A stretch of DNA of 64,000 nucleotides from Fischerella sp. PCC 9605 (GCF_000517105.1 NZ_KI912149.1:713208-777207); one strand, 5' to 3'. Positions 44,935-56,800 are shown, counted from the first letter of the stretch. A program made the numbers and translations. Notes: generated by a model not told the origin, from the sequence alone.

Positions 44935-45382
44935 CAGGGCTGTTTCATTCTAAAACGGAAAAAAGTAATCGGATGTTATGGACACAATGTCGTGTGGCTG
45001 TAGTTAGTGAATCAAAATCATTGTTGCGAAACAGATTAATCACGAAACTGCGAATGTCAATTCCTCAAAATTCACTTCTGCGATCGCACGGCGAATTGTT
45101 GAGTATGATGGAACTCTTGTTTTGGTATCTCTAATATTTCGATTAAAGATTGTTTATGGCGTTTGACGAAATCTCCTAAAGCTCTATAACCCAGATAACC
45201 GCTCATTGTTCCCATGATTACCAACACTAGCACAAGCCATAAAGGATGCCTTTGTCCTTGTTTTGTACGAAAATCTGTCACTTTCTTGAGTTCTGCGATC
45301 ATCGTGGCAGTCATTGCTACTCTCGAAAAACACATTTATCATCTGATTCAACCATTTTCCTTTACAGAATGAAACAGTCCTG
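44935..45382 (-). mobile_element. Internally deleted ISAs1-family element
   Basis: Terminal inverted repeats are at 44935-44951 (CAGGGCTGTTTCATTCT) and 45366-45382 (complement of CAGGACTGTTTCATTCT), with 16 of 17 matches. Inside lie only the two ends of a transposase gene, so about 1 kb was deleted. The 8-10 bases just outside the two ends do not match, so no target duplication is left. The element abuts the end of the ATPase pseudogene. Confidence 0.8.
44945..45335 (-). pseudogene. ISAs1 transposase remnant
   Basis: N-terminal part: MTATMIAELKKVTDFRTKQG, QRHPLWLVLVLVIMGTMSGY, RALGDFVKRHKQSLIEILEI, the typical ISAs1 start. One base is then missing in an A-run (IPKTRVPSYSTIRR continues in the next frame), followed by AEVNFEELTFAV. 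After a deletion joint the C-terminal end is NLFRNNDFDSLTTATRHCVH then NIRLLFSVLE, with the stop inside the terminal repeat. Not functional. Confidence 0.78.
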
Positions 45383-45903
45383 CTTTGCCACGATGGATGG
45401 GTGAGACACCTGTCCCAAAATAAAATCAAATATGCTAGTAAAACCGACCTTGTTTATTTTCTGCCAAATTGCCAAGTGATAACGAACTCATCCTGTTTGT
45501 CTCGCTGCTTTTTGTAGATGGAATTAAATAGACCATTCGGGAGCATCTTATGCAATTTCAAATTCGCATCTTTATGCAGCATCTTGTTAGCAGCGACGAT
45601 GATAATCGCGGTAGTGGTAGATGAGGAGAAGACAATAGGTTTTGGGATAAATATAAATAATTTTTTGGTTAGTGACAAATAGCTTTTCAAAGACAAAATT
45701 GTTAGTTAAATGCAATTATGACACTTCACTGCTAGCAGTTTTGTATTGACAATAAGCAAGCTTTTAGCTATTAATTTATCCCAATAGCTAGCCAACTGTT
45801 TTAAATAAAAAGCATATAATCGTGTAGAGACGCGAAACCAAGCTCCAGAAAAGCCTGTGGCGTACACGTCTCTACTCTCGTTTAATATTTATCCACTTCT
45901 TGT
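45383..45903. other. Gap with a GAGACG repeat
   Basis: A repeat with GTAGAGACGCG and CGTCTCTAC arms lies at 45823-45875. An 80-codon minus-strand frame (45454-45696) has no ribosome binding site or recognisable family and is not called. Confidence 0.6.
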
Positions 45904-46167
45904 TTAGGCAACTTCCCTCAATTGCGGCTTTTCATTTACCTCTGGAACATTCAAAGTTAATTGTTCGGCGTGAGGCACTGCTGCTTGTTCCAAAATCTTC
46001 ACTTCGATATTCACACTTACCAAATAGCTGCCTGTATCTGCACCAACTTCTTCAGCAACTAATTTAGCTAGGTCTGGACGTTTGGCAGTTAATGGATCGC
46101 GTAAAATACAGCGATCCCATTCGTGCTTGGCAGTCGGATTGAGGCTGAGAATGTAGTGCTTAATCAT
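45904..46167 (-). CDS. Small conserved hypothetical protein
   Basis: 87 aa from ATG 46167 (MIKHYILSLNPTAKHEWDRC). The longer frame to 46263 reads through a palindromic repeat and is not used. The body continues ILRDPLTAKRPDLAKLVAEE, then GADTGSYLVSVNIEVKILEQ, with an acidic tail. AAGG lies 11 bases before the start. I do not recognise a family; soluble, function unknown. Partial GAGACG repeats flank it on both sides. Confidence 0.6.
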   Translation of the reverse strand: MIKHYILSLNPTAKHEWDRCILRDPLTAKRPDLAKLVAEEVGADTGSYLVSVNIEVKILEQAAVPHAEQLTLNVPEVNEKPQLREVA

Positions 46168-46314
46168 AGAACAAAACCTTGAACCCATCTTCCAGAAAGC
46201 TTTTAGATTGTAGAGACACGTACGCCGCAGGCTTCCCCATAAGCTAATTCCGCGCCTGTACACTTAAGTTTGTGGATGCTACCTCTCTATTATAGTACTA
46301 ATGTACTAAATACG

Positions 46315-46490
46315 GGAGTGGGGGAGTGGGAGAGTGGGAGTGGGAGACGACCAACCACCAACCATCAACCACCAACCACCAACCACCAACCATCAACCAC
46401 CAACCACCAACTACTAACCACTAACTACCAACCACCAACAAATGACTAATGACCATTGACTATTGACCATTGACTGCTGAAGAATTTACC
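46315..46490. repeat. Long STRR tract CAACCAC / TGACTAT
   Basis: GAGTGGG units (46316-46345) pass into about thirteen CAACCAC-type heptamers (46350-46440) and then TGACTA/TTGACCA units (46440-46472). The last units enter the MscS gene and provide its final codons and stop. Confidence 0.92.
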
Positions 46491-48112
46491 TTCGCGTCAA
46501 TTTGAGATTTTAGTCTGGGAACATCATTTACCCAGATAGCTTGTTGTGCCACAGGAATGGAAATTCCGACTTGATCGAAGGCAATTTTCAGGCGTCGGCG
46601 AAATTCCCGTGCGACATCCCATTGTTTGAGCGGTTGTGTTTTAATCCACACGCGAATTAATAAACCGCGATCGCCAAAGTTATCTATTCCCAAAACTTGG
46701 GGGGTTTCCACAATTTGATGCTTCCATTGCGGATCCTCATCCATCTTTACAGCAACAGTCTTAATCAAATTCAAAGCCTGGTCAATATCAGTTTCGTAGG
46801 CAACAGGGATAGTTAAATCGGCCCGTGACCAACGGCTAGAAAGATTGGCAACAATTTTGATTTCACTGTTGGGAATGGTAATTAAGCGCCCTTCCGCATC
46901 TCGGAGTTGGGTCATCCGTAGATTAAGATTTTCTACTAAACCTCCTACATTTCCCACAGAAATCACATCACCTAAGGCATACTGGTCTTCAAGGATAATT
47001 AAAAAGCCGTTAATTGCATCTTTGATCAGGTTTTGAGAAGCGAGAGATACTGCAACACCAACTAAACTCGCACCTGCTAGCAATGGAACAACATCTATAC
47101 CCAAAAATATCAAAGACATTAAAGTACCAAATCCCACCAAAGCAATACCAGTGATACCTTTAGTAACACCAGAAATGGTAGAAACTCGTAACTGTAGTCT
47201 TTCAGAAGTTTCTGGAGTTAGCAAGGCACTACTACTAACAAAAGCAGAGGTAAAACGGTCAATCAGGGCACAGCTAAAACGTACTGCTACATAAGTTCCT
47301 ACTGCCACACCGGCCAATTTCAAGGGAATTTGCAAACCAATGAAAATTCCTAGCTGTAGCGATCGCGTGTAGGGAAATAAACCCAGTATAAAGAAAGTTC
47401 CACCTCCCCAAACGGTTGCTTGAGCTAGCTGAAACAGCCGTTTCTTTACTTCTTGAATATTCCGATGTTGCTGGCGATTCAGTTGCGTTGTAATCGGTTG
47501 AGTTGTTGATGAGTCTGATGAATTTAGGTGTACTGGATACCATCTTGAGCGTCGTTCCCACCGAGAAAGTGACCAACTGATGACCATCATGGTTAGTACA
47601 CCTCCGGCAGCAATTGCACCTTGACGAATTAAAAACTCTGGCTGCCGTTCCTGTTTTGCCTGCTTTAATTCTTCCTGTAAGTTTTCACTGATTTGAGTCG
47701 CCAACGCAAAAGCATTTTCTTGTCTTAGTCTGGCATCTTGGTCAGTAATAGTCATCAGGGGTTGGTCATTGACATGAATGACTGGTAATGCGTTTTCAGT
47801 CCGGATTTGCACATCAAGTTCCGCATTTGATTTTTGAAAGTAATCCTGGCTAATCCGATCTAAATTTTTTTGGATATTTTCCAAACGCTCAGTGATGTTC
47901 GCTTTTGGTGCAGCTACTTGAAATAAACGCTTACCATCCAAATAAACCCAGCCTGTGACTGTGCCTGTAACTGTTCTGCTTTCGGAGTCACTGCTCCTCA
48001 AATTCAGCTGTTGCAGATTAGGTAAAAAGGGAATCTGCGCTGTAGCTTTTGGCATTACTCCAACAGTTATCACCATTGAAGAGAAAGCGATCGCTACGAA
48101 TTGAGAACGCAA
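46460..48112 (-). CDS. MscS-family mechanosensitive channel
   Basis: 550 aa. Signal peptide (about 1-25, ends ATAQI), a periplasmic domain typical of cyanobacterial members (about 40-160), then membrane helices (about 163-182, 230-250, 258-285, 312-335, 342-365). The MscS pore helix and beta-domain contain LAGASLVGVAVSLASQNLIK, DAINGFLIILEDQYALGDVI and VENLNLRMTQLRDAEGRLIT. Role: inner-membrane pressure-relief or osmotic channel. The last residues (SSAVNGQ) and the stop codon are made of an STRR, so the native C-terminus has been altered. No operon partner. Confidence 0.92.
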   Translation of the reverse strand: MRSQFVAIAFSSMVITVGVMPKATAQIPFLPNLQQLNLRSSDSESRTVTGTVTGWVYLDGKRLFQVAAPKANITERLENIQKNLDRISQDYFQKSNAELDVQIRTENALPVIHVNDQPLMTITDQDARLRQENAFALATQISENLQEELKQAKQERQPEFLIRQGAIAAGGVLTMMVISWSLSRWERRSRWYPVHLNSSDSSTTQPITTQLNRQQHRNIQEVKKRLFQLAQATVWGGGTFFILGLFPYTRSLQLGIFIGLQIPLKLAGVAVGTYVAVRFSCALIDRFTSAFVSSSALLTPETSERLQLRVSTISGVTKGITGIALVGFGTLMSLIFLGIDVVPLLAGASLVGVAVSLASQNLIKDAINGFLIILEDQYALGDVISVGNVGGLVENLNLRMTQLRDAEGRLITIPNSEIKIVANLSSRWSRADLTIPVAYETDIDQALNLIKTVAVKMDEDPQWKHQIVETPQVLGIDNFGDRGLLIRVWIKTQPLKQWDVAREFRRRLKIAFDQVGISIPVAQQAIWVNDVPRLKSQIDAKVNSSAVNGQ

Positions 48113-49989
<1,877 letters not shown>

Positions 49990-50063
49990 TCTTTACCGAT
50001 AATTTACGTACAACCACAACAGAAAAGTTAAGCTTAAGCTAGGTTTTCTAAGGCTATTGCCTT

Positions 50064-50094
50064 GGGGTAGGCGTATTGCCTATCCCTTTTTTTT
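50064..50094 (+). terminator. Rho-independent terminator of ahcY
   Basis: GGGGTAGGC, loop GTATT, GCCTATCCC (9 pairs, one G-U) followed by eight T. It lies 75 bases after the stop. Confidence 0.88.
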
Positions 50095-50283
50095 ATTGAT
50101 GTTGCTTGTTGGTTGGGATAAATATAGCTATAGCCAGGTATGTTAGGACATCATCTGATCGTAAAACCTTGACACCAAAGGACTTTCAAGCTTGTTAAGA
50201 GTTCCCTGTTAAGAGTTCCCTGCTATAAAAGTAGTCCCAGTCAGTTCAAACCCACATTCCGCCCTTGTTTGCGAATAGTTCAA

Positions 50284-53200
50284 TTAAAGGGAATTGGTAT
50301 TAGCAGTGTTGGTCAATTCCATAATTTTTTCAAATTGAAAGTTCTTCGCTAAATCGGCGAGAAATTCTACTAACAGAGATTGTTCGGGAGGAATTTGCTC
50401 AAGTAATTCTAAAATCATGTCATCACTGCATTGAGCAGCTGCATGGTACACTTGTGTCAACCATTCAGACGGCATTTCAGACAATAAAGCAAGTAAATCA
50501 GTTGAATTTAATATTTGTGTTGTGTTTGTTTGCTTTTCTTTTAACATCTGATTATTTTCTTCTTTGTAAAGATATCTTACTCCCAGATATTGGCTGACTA
50601 TTTCTAGTAATAGTTCTTCACGGAAAGGTTTGTTAATAAAATCATCACAACCCGCTGCCATCATTGCCTGTCGTTGTTCCTCAAAGGCGTTAGCAGTGAG
50701 AGCGATGATGATGGTATTAAGAGTGGGAGAGTGGAGGAGTGGGAGAGTGGGGGATATTTCTCCCTCTCCCCCCCTCTCCCTTTCTCCCCGTCTTCCTCTC
50801 TCTCTTGCTTTAATCTGCCTGGTGGCTTCATAACCATCCATCACAGGCATTCGCATATCCATGAAGATGAGGTGTGGCTGCCAAGACTCCCAAACAGAGA
50901 TAGCTTCAGCACCATTTGTGGCTTCTCTAATGGAAAAGCCAATAGATGTAAGTAATTTTACTAATGGCCAGCGGCTGTCATTGGCGTCATCAACTACCAA
51001 AATACGGTATTCGCCTTCATCAGGTGCTAAACCAATTACTTGGCGGTGTGGGGTAGTGGTGGTCTGTATTTCACTTGGAGAAGCTAGACTGATTTGAATA
51101 TGAAAGGTAAATGTACTACCCACACCGATAGTACTACTAACGCTGATTTCACCTCCCATCAGTCGCACGTACTTGCGGCTAATGGCCAAACCTAGTCCGG
51201 TTCCCTGCTGGGATTTTCTGCCTGTTTCGGTTTGCCCAAAAGCTTGAAACAGCTGTTTAAATTCTTCTGGAGAAATACCAGAGCCAGTGTCAGTTACCTC
51301 GAAGCAGAGATGGGGTGGTGGGGTGCTGGGGTGGTGGGGAGAGTTTTTCCCCCCATCTCCCCATTGCCCCTTATCCCCACAAAGTGGGGGCCCCCCCTTC
51401 CCCATCTCCCCATCTCTCAGCAAAACGCGCAACTTCACGCTACCAGTCTCAGTAAATTTAATTGCATTTCCCAAAAGGTTGAGTAAAACTTGCCGCAGTT
51501 TGCTAGCGTCGGTTTTTACATATCTGGGAAGATCTGGTGCATATTCAAACATCAGTTCTAAGCCTTTGGCAGCAGCACGGATGTGCAGCATTTCTTGGAG
51601 GTTATCCAACAGGTGAATTAAATCAAAGCTGGATAAATTCAATGTGGTTCTACCAGCTTCGATTTTGGACATTTCCAGAATGTCGTTGATTAAGTTGAGC
51701 AGATGTTCGCCAGCACGATTGATAATTCTCAGGTTTTGCTGATGTTCAGTGGAGAGAGTACTGTCACGACTCATGACTTGAGTGAAGCCAAGAATGGCAT
51801 TAAGTGGGGTACGCAATTCATGACTCATGTTGGCAAGAAATTCGCTTTTGGCATGGTTGGCGGCATCAGCGGCGATGACTGCTTGTTGCAGTGCTTGTGA
51901 TTGTCTTTGAGTCTGTGCCAGTAATTCAGCTTGCTGTAAAGCGACTCCCAACTGATTACCTATTTGCACGACAATGTTAATCTCTTCTTTTTTCCATTGA
52001 CGGGGAGCAGAATTTTGATAACTTGCCAGTAGTCCCCAAAGTTGATTGCCACAAAAGATGGGAACAGTAATATAAGCTCTGACTTGAAAGTGCTCTAAGA
52101 GGTTGATGTAACAAGGATCAAACCCAGCTGTGTAAATATCTGGTATGCAGAGGAAACTTGCACCTCGGGTGTAAACTCCGCCTTGGGTTTCTTGCAGATA
52201 AGTATCGAGTACTTGGTTATCTGTACTATTCAATGTTTGGATGATGCAGCGTTCGTTTTGAATAGTGCTTTCTGAAGAATTGGGGTCATTATTGTCTTGT
52301 TCGATCAGCGAAATCCAGCCACTCCCCACCGACTCAGCTACAAACTCGCCACTCCAGTCAGGATTGAAACGATACACAATTACGCGATCACAGTTTAGTA
52401 CTTGCCGCAATTCTTCGGTCGTAGCGGTAAAAATTGTTTCTATTTCCAATGTCTGGCGCATTCTTTGAATGACCTGAGCTATGGCTTTTTCCCTCTCTGC
52501 GCTCTCCCGCGAGGCATCTTCAGCAAGTTTGCGTTCGGTGATATCTGTAACTGTGCCGATGTATCCTTTCAATTCGCCGTCATCATCAAATTCTGGCAGA
52601 GCTTGACTAATTACCCAGACAATTTTGCTGTCAGGATGTACAAAGCGATACTCAAAATAAAAAGGCTTTTTAGCTGCTATTGTTTCCTGCCATTCGGCAA
52701 AGACGCGATCGCGATCGTCAACATGTATGGCGCTAGTCCAACTGTTACCCAAACCAGCTTCGGTCGAAAGTCCGGTAATATCGCTCCAACGCTGATTCAC
52801 ATAAAGACAATTGCCACAGGAGTCGGTGTGAAATATACCTACAGGCGAGGCTTCTGCTAGGGTTTGATATCGCCGCTGACTTTCTTGCAAAGCTAATTCA
52901 GCTTGCTTGCGATCTGTGATTTCTAGCACAACTGTACCCACACCAGAGGGGCTGGTGTCATCTCCAGGAATGGGAAAGTAAGAAGCTAAAAAGTGACGCA
53001 CGATATCTGATTGTTGAGGTAATGAACCGCTCACTTCCACATTCATAATCGGTTTACCAGTCTGTAGCACCTGTTCGTAGAATGGTACTACCAAGGGTGC
53101 AATCTGGGGTATTATCTGTGAGAGAGTTTTGCCAATGTGCTCTTGTTGGGGTAGCCCGTGAATATCTGCAAGGATTTCGTTGATTTGCACGTACCGCAGT

Positions 53201-56200
53201 TGGTTATCTAAAATATTCATGCCCACGGGAGCGCAGGAGAAAAAGGCATTGAGGCGAGCTTCCCGCAAAGCTAGTTCTCGTTCTAAGGTTTTGCGTTCGG
53301 TGATGTCTTTGTGCGTACCTGTCATCCGCAGCGGCTCTTTGGATTCATTGCGCTCAAATACCTGAGCGCGAGACTGTATCCATTTCCATTCACCAGATTT
53401 AGAACGCATGCGAAATTCTACTTCATACGCAGGACTTTCACCGCGAAGATAGGCCTCTAATGCTAACTTGATTACTTCCGCATCCTCCGGATGTACCAAC
53501 TGCCGAAAAGCTTGAGAATCATCTCCTATTTCGTGTTCTTCATATCCCAGCATTTTCTTCCAGCGCCAATCGCGGTAAACTTTGCCAGTTTTGATCTTCC
53601 AATCCCACAATCCTAAATCACTACCCTCTAATGCCAGTTGCAAACGTTCTTCGCTTTGGCGATGGGCAGCTTCTACTTGTTTGCGTTGAATGAGCGCACC
53701 TAATTGAGCCGCAACAGTACTCACCAAATATAGCAAGCGCTGATCTACTGCACTGGGGCTGCGTTTAAAGAATGCCAACACTGCCACTACTTCACTGCCA
53801 GCCAAAATGGGAACGGCAAAACCAGCTTTTAATCCGACTTGCGCTGCTTGTTGCGTTAGCGCAGCGGCTCCTTTGGAGCTTCGCGTAAATTCAGATTCTG
53901 CAACTTCAGAAACATCTTCTATCCATTCTGGTTGTTTATTGCGCCAAACTCGTCCTAGCAGTCCCACACCTTTTTCCAATCTGATCAATTGGCTATATCG
54001 GCAAAGTTCTTCTAAACAACTATCTTGTCCGTACCAACCAAGGCTATACTCCAAAGCACTGCCATTTTCACTGGGTATCCACGCTTCGCCAAAATCCCAG
54101 CTGATAGTGGTGCAAATTAAGCGCAAAACAAGGGCTAGGGCATTGTCTACGTCTACAGCGCGACTGATAGCTTGGGTTGTCACCAGCAGCAGGCGACTTT
54201 CATTTTCTGCCTGCTTGCGTTCTGTTATGTCACGAGCAGTACCGAGTAAATACTGTTGTCCGTCAATCTCGATCAATTCTGCACTGAACAGTGTTGTTCT
54301 GATTTCCCCACTCGCACTACGAAAATCAACCTCATGGTTGCGAATTGCTTTTGTTTGGTGCAAAATCTGAAACAATGTAGCGCATTCTTCTAGATTCACC
54401 CAAATATCCAATTCTTTGTAGGTGCGGTCAATTACTTGAGAACGAGAATAACCAAAAAATTTACAGAAGCTGTCGTTAACTTCGATGTAGCGTACTTCTG
54501 GAAAAGTAGTGAGGGCGATCGGATCGGGAGATGAGCGAAAAGCTGAGGCTAACTTGGCTTCGGATTGTCGCAGCGCTGCTTCTGTTCGGCGTCGTTCTCG
54601 CGCTTCTAGCACCAAAGAAACTAAATTGCTGAGGGAACGAGCAAAATTTTGGTCTTCTGGTGTCCAATTACGAGGAGCACCTACGTGTTCCAAGCATAAA
54701 ACACCTACCGTTACACCTGCAAGCTTCACAGGTGTATCGAGCATCGCAGCAATTTCCAATGGAGTTAAATAAGACTGGGAAAATTCTCTCGTTCTTGGAT
54801 CGGTGTAAGCATCTGTGGCTGCAATTGGTTGGTCTTGCTGCAAAGCTTGAAAATAAGCTGGGTAATCTGCCACTAACAGAGAAAATCCATCACTGTGCTG
54901 ATTATGAGTCTTGTCAAATAGGTCGAAGCAGTGAATATGTGTGCGTGTTTCGTCGTATAGCCAGACGCTGGCTCGGGCTACCTCAATGTTCTTGGCTCCT
55001 GCTTCCGTGATTTTACTTAAAGCGGCTTTCAAATCGCCTTGATAAAGCACCTGATTTTTTGCCAGTTCCGTCAATACGAGGTTATGCTTGCTGAGCTTGT
55101 CGGCGCTTTCTTTTATTGCTTGTTCTGCCCGTTTTCGCGCTGTAATATTTGTAGCTGTACCTGTAACTCCAACAATTGTCCCTTCTTCATCCTGGACGGC
55201 GATCGCATTAAACATTAGGTAAAGCTGGCTACCATCTTTATGAATGCAGGTAGTTTCATACTGAAAGACAGATTCGCCATCAAGAATACCTCCGAAGGCT
55301 TCTAGGTCTTTAGCAACATTTGCAGGCGATATAAAATCAGTGAAGGGACGCCCGAGCATTTCTTCGGGTTCGTGACCGTAAATCTGTTTGACGGCGGCGT
55401 TGACAAAGGTAATCAGCCCTTGCAAATCCACCGACCAAATCATGTCTTGGGATGTCTCAACCAAGCGGCGATATTTACTTTCGCTTTCTTTAGTAGCTGC
55501 TTCGGCGCTGAGGCGATCGCGAATTTCTTGCTGGAGTTGGAGATTTTGCCTGTCTAATTTCAAACGGGCTTGTTTTTCTTGCTCTAGCAGTTGAGCTTGA
55601 GCGATCGCTATTCCCAGTTGCGCGGCGATGGACTCTAATAGTTCAATTTCTTCTTGACTCCAGTCCCGATAGCGATCGCACTGATGCAAACCAATTGCGC
55701 CATTTGGTTTACCTTTATAAGATGTGCGTACTGCCAGCATGGACTTCAGACCAGTCTTTTGGCTAATCGCCTTGGTTTTCTGCAACAGCGGATCGGTATA
55801 GACATTGTTCGAGGCGATCGCTTTATCTTGTGAAAATACCTGTTGGGCATGCAGATTACTCATCACAGGTACTTCCACATTCATGAGCGAGGTAATGCCA
55901 GGAGCGAGGTATTCGCCCACTACCTGCATTCTAGGAGTTGGTTCGGTGACGTAGGTACGAATAAGGGCGCGACTGACACCAAAAACCTGACCTATTTGTA
56001 TAGCAGCTGTCTCAAAGATTTTTTGACTGTCTAACTCGGAACGGATTTTATCTGTTATTTCTCTCAGAACTTCTAGAAAGCGTTTGCGAGATTTTTGCGC
56101 TGCTTCAATACGCTGACGTTCTTGCATCTCCCAAAGCAGTTGCTTGTTTTGCTCTTTGAGCTGCTTTTGTAGTTTTTGGATGGTGAGCTGATTTTCTACA

Positions 56201-56553
56201 CGCGCTATAACTTCTTCGGCTTGCAGTGGCTTGATGATATAGTCAAAAGCACCTAACTCGAAAGCTTTGACTTTTTCAGAAACTTCGTCTACGACACTGA
56301 GAAAAATTATTGGGATATCCTGAGTTTTACTGTGGGCTTTCAGTTGCTTGCAAACTTCATAGCCATTCATTTCTGGCATCAGAATGTCCAGCAAAATCAA
56401 ATCGGGAGGAGAAGCGAGCGCTGCATTAATTGCCAATCGTCCGGAAATTGCTCTTTGAACTTTGTAACCTTTGCGAATGAGGATATCGGATAAAAAATGT
56501 AAATTTTCGGGTTTATCGTCAACTAACAAAATTTTTATCTGCTGAGTATTCAT
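50284..56553 (-). CDS. Giant hybrid histidine kinase (REC-GAF/PAS array-HK-REC)
   Basis: 2089 aa, cytosolic. Order: REC (5-120, LILLDILMP), coiled coil, GAF1 (160-320), PAS1 (355-475), GAF2 (495-665), PAS2 (680-790), GAF3 (800-975), PAS3-5 (990-1370), GAF4 (1385-1570), HisKA with His1578 (NMSHELRTPLNAILGF), ATPase (NLLGNAIKFT, TDTGSGISPEE, GTGLGLAISRK), REC2 (about 1885-2010, LIFMDMRMP) and a C-terminal helical module (2030-2089). GAF4 resembles phytochrome/cyanobacteriochrome GAFs and has Cys1481 in DPCYINLLEHFQVRA at the bilin-binding position. Three in-frame repeat insertions are present: GAF3 (53853-53885), ATPase loop (51307-51418) and REC2 (50721-50810). Downstream of the related 656-aa kinase on the same strand. 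Confidence 0.92.
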   Translation of the reverse strand: MNTQQIKILLVDDKPENLHFLSDILIRKGYKVQRAISGRLAINAALASPPDLILLDILMPEMNGYEVCKQLKAHSKTQDIPIIFLSVVDEVSEKVKAFELGAFDYIIKPLQAEEVIARVENQLTIQKLQKQLKEQNKQLLWEMQERQRIEAAQKSRKRFLEVLREITDKIRSELDSQKIFETAAIQIGQVFGVSRALIRTYVTEPTPRMQVVGEYLAPGITSLMNVEVPVMSNLHAQQVFSQDKAIASNNVYTDPLLQKTKAISQKTGLKSMLAVRTSYKGKPNGAIGLHQCDRYRDWSQEEIELLESIAAQLGIAIAQAQLLEQEKQARLKLDRQNLQLQQEIRDRLSAEAATKESESKYRRLVETSQDMIWSVDLQGLITFVNAAVKQIYGHEPEEMLGRPFTDFISPANVAKDLEAFGGILDGESVFQYETTCIHKDGSQLYLMFNAIAVQDEEGTIVGVTGTATNITARKRAEQAIKESADKLSKHNLVLTELAKNQVLYQGDLKAALSKITEAGAKNIEVARASVWLYDETRTHIHCFDLFDKTHNQHSDGFSLLVADYPAYFQALQQDQPIAATDAYTDPRTREFSQSYLTPLEIAAMLDTPVKLAGVTVGVLCLEHVGAPRNWTPEDQNFARSLSNLVSLVLEARERRRTEAALRQSEAKLASAFRSSPDPIALTTFPEVRYIEVNDSFCKFFGYSRSQVIDRTYKELDIWVNLEECATLFQILHQTKAIRNHEVDFRSASGEIRTTLFSAELIEIDGQQYLLGTARDITERKQAENESRLLLVTTQAISRAVDVDNALALVLRLICTTISWDFGEAWIPSENGSALEYSLGWYGQDSCLEELCRYSQLIRLEKGVGLLGRVWRNKQPEWIEDVSEVAESEFTRSSKGAAALTQQAAQVGLKAGFAVPILAGSEVVAVLAFFKRSPSAVDQRLLYLVSTVAAQLGALIQRKQVEAAHRQSEERLQLALEGSDLGLWDWKIKTGKVYRDWRWKKMLGYEEHEIGDDSQAFRQLVHPEDAEVIKLALEAYLRGESPAYEVEFRMRSKSGEWKWIQSRAQVFERNESKEPLRMTGTHKDITERKTLERELALREARLNAFFSCAPVGMNILDNQLRYVQINEILADIHGLPQQEHIGKTLSQIIPQIAPLVVPFYEQVLQTGKPIMNVEVSGSLPQQSDIVRHFLASYFPIPGDDTSPSGVGTVVLEITDRKQAELALQESQRRYQTLAEASPVGIFHTDSCGNCLYVNQRWSDITGLSTEAGLGNSWTSAIHVDDRDRVFAEWQETIAAKKPFYFEYRFVHPDSKIVWVISQALPEFDDDGELKGYIGTVTDITERKLAEDASRESAEREKAIAQVIQRMRQTLEIETIFTATTEELRQVLNCDRVIVYRFNPDWSGEFVAESVGSGWISLIEQDNNDPNSSESTIQNERCIIQTLNSTDNQVLDTYLQETQGGVYTRGASFLCIPDIYTAGFDPCYINLLEHFQVRAYITVPIFCGNQLWGLLASYQNSAPRQWKKEEINIVVQIGNQLGVALQQAELLAQTQRQSQALQQAVIAADAANHAKSEFLANMSHELRTPLNAILGFTQVMSRDSTLSTEHQQNLRIINRAGEHLLNLINDILEMSKIEAGRTTLNLSSFDLIHLLDNLQEMLHIRAAAKGLELMFEYAPDLPRYVKTDASKLRQVLLNLLGNAIKFTETGSVKLRVLLRDGEMGKGGPPLCGDKGQWGDGGKNSPHHPSTPPPHLCFEVTDTGSGISPEEFKQLFQAFGQTETGRKSQQGTGLGLAISRKYVRLMGGEISVSSTIGVGSTFTFHIQISLASPSEIQTTTTPHRQVIGLAPDEGEYRILVVDDANDSRWPLVKLLTSIGFSIREATNGAEAISVWESWQPHLIFMDMRMPVMDGYEATRQIKARERGRRGERERGGEGEISPTLPLLHSPTLNTIIIALTANAFEEQRQAMMAAGCDDFINKPFREELLLEIVSQYLGVRYLYKEENNQMLKEKQTNTTQILNSTDLLALLSEMPSEWLTQVYHAAAQCSDDMILELLEQIPPEQSLLVEFLADLAKNFQFEKIMELTNTANTNSL
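50721..50810. repeat. STRR in the second receiver of the giant kinase
   Basis: GAGTGGGAGAGTGGAGGAGT-type units followed by CCCTCTCC units, which can pair with each other. Translated in frame as about 30 Arg/Glu/Gly- then Pro/Leu-rich residues between helix alpha-3 (QIKARE) and strand beta-4 (TIIIALTANAF). Confidence 0.88.
51307..51418. repeat. STRR with nested block in the giant kinase ATPase loop
   Basis: GGGGTGGTGGGGTGCTGGGG units and CCCCATCT units enclose ACAAAGTGGGGGCCC. In frame as about 35 Gly/Pro/His-rich residues between LRVLLRDGE and FEVTDTGSGI. Confidence 0.88.
53853..53885. repeat. GCGTTAGCG repeat in GAF3 of the giant kinase
   Basis: GCGTTAGCGCAGCGGCTCCT then TTGGAGCTTCGCG, 33 bases, in frame as 11 residues (TRSSKGAAALT) next to the GAF core strand VGLKAGFAVPI. 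Confidence 0.82.
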
Positions 56554-56624
56554 TTTTATTTATATAAAAAATATTTACTAAAAAATTTAAATTAATTATT
56601 TATTTTAACTGGTCGCGTTTCGTG

Positions 56625-56795
56625 AGTCCCCCGCTATACCACCTTGATGTTAGCGGCGTTGGGTGAACGCCGCTCCACGCTTGAGGGGACTCTTTACTGG
56701 AGAATGGGGCAATGGGCATTGGGCAAAGGGCATGGGGCATCGGTAAGAAAACCAATTTCCAATTCCCAATGCCCAATGCCCAATCCCCAGTCCCT
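56625..56795. repeat. Mosaic block and inverted STRR between two kinases
   Basis: A GC-rich hairpin-forming block (GTTAGCGGCGTTGGGTGAAC then GCCGCTCCACGC, about 56650-56682) is followed by GGGCATT/GGGCAAA units and then their complements CCCAATGCCCAAT (56705-56785), a long imperfect inverted repeat. Confidence 0.82.
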
Positions 56796-56800
56796 TTTAC

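Noticed and set aside
45454..45696. 80-codon minus-strand frame
   Set aside because: No recognisable family, no ribosome binding site, biased composition.
46315..46450. Regularly spaced repeats considered as a CRISPR array
   Set aside because: Units are contiguous heptamers without unique spacers, so this is STRR.
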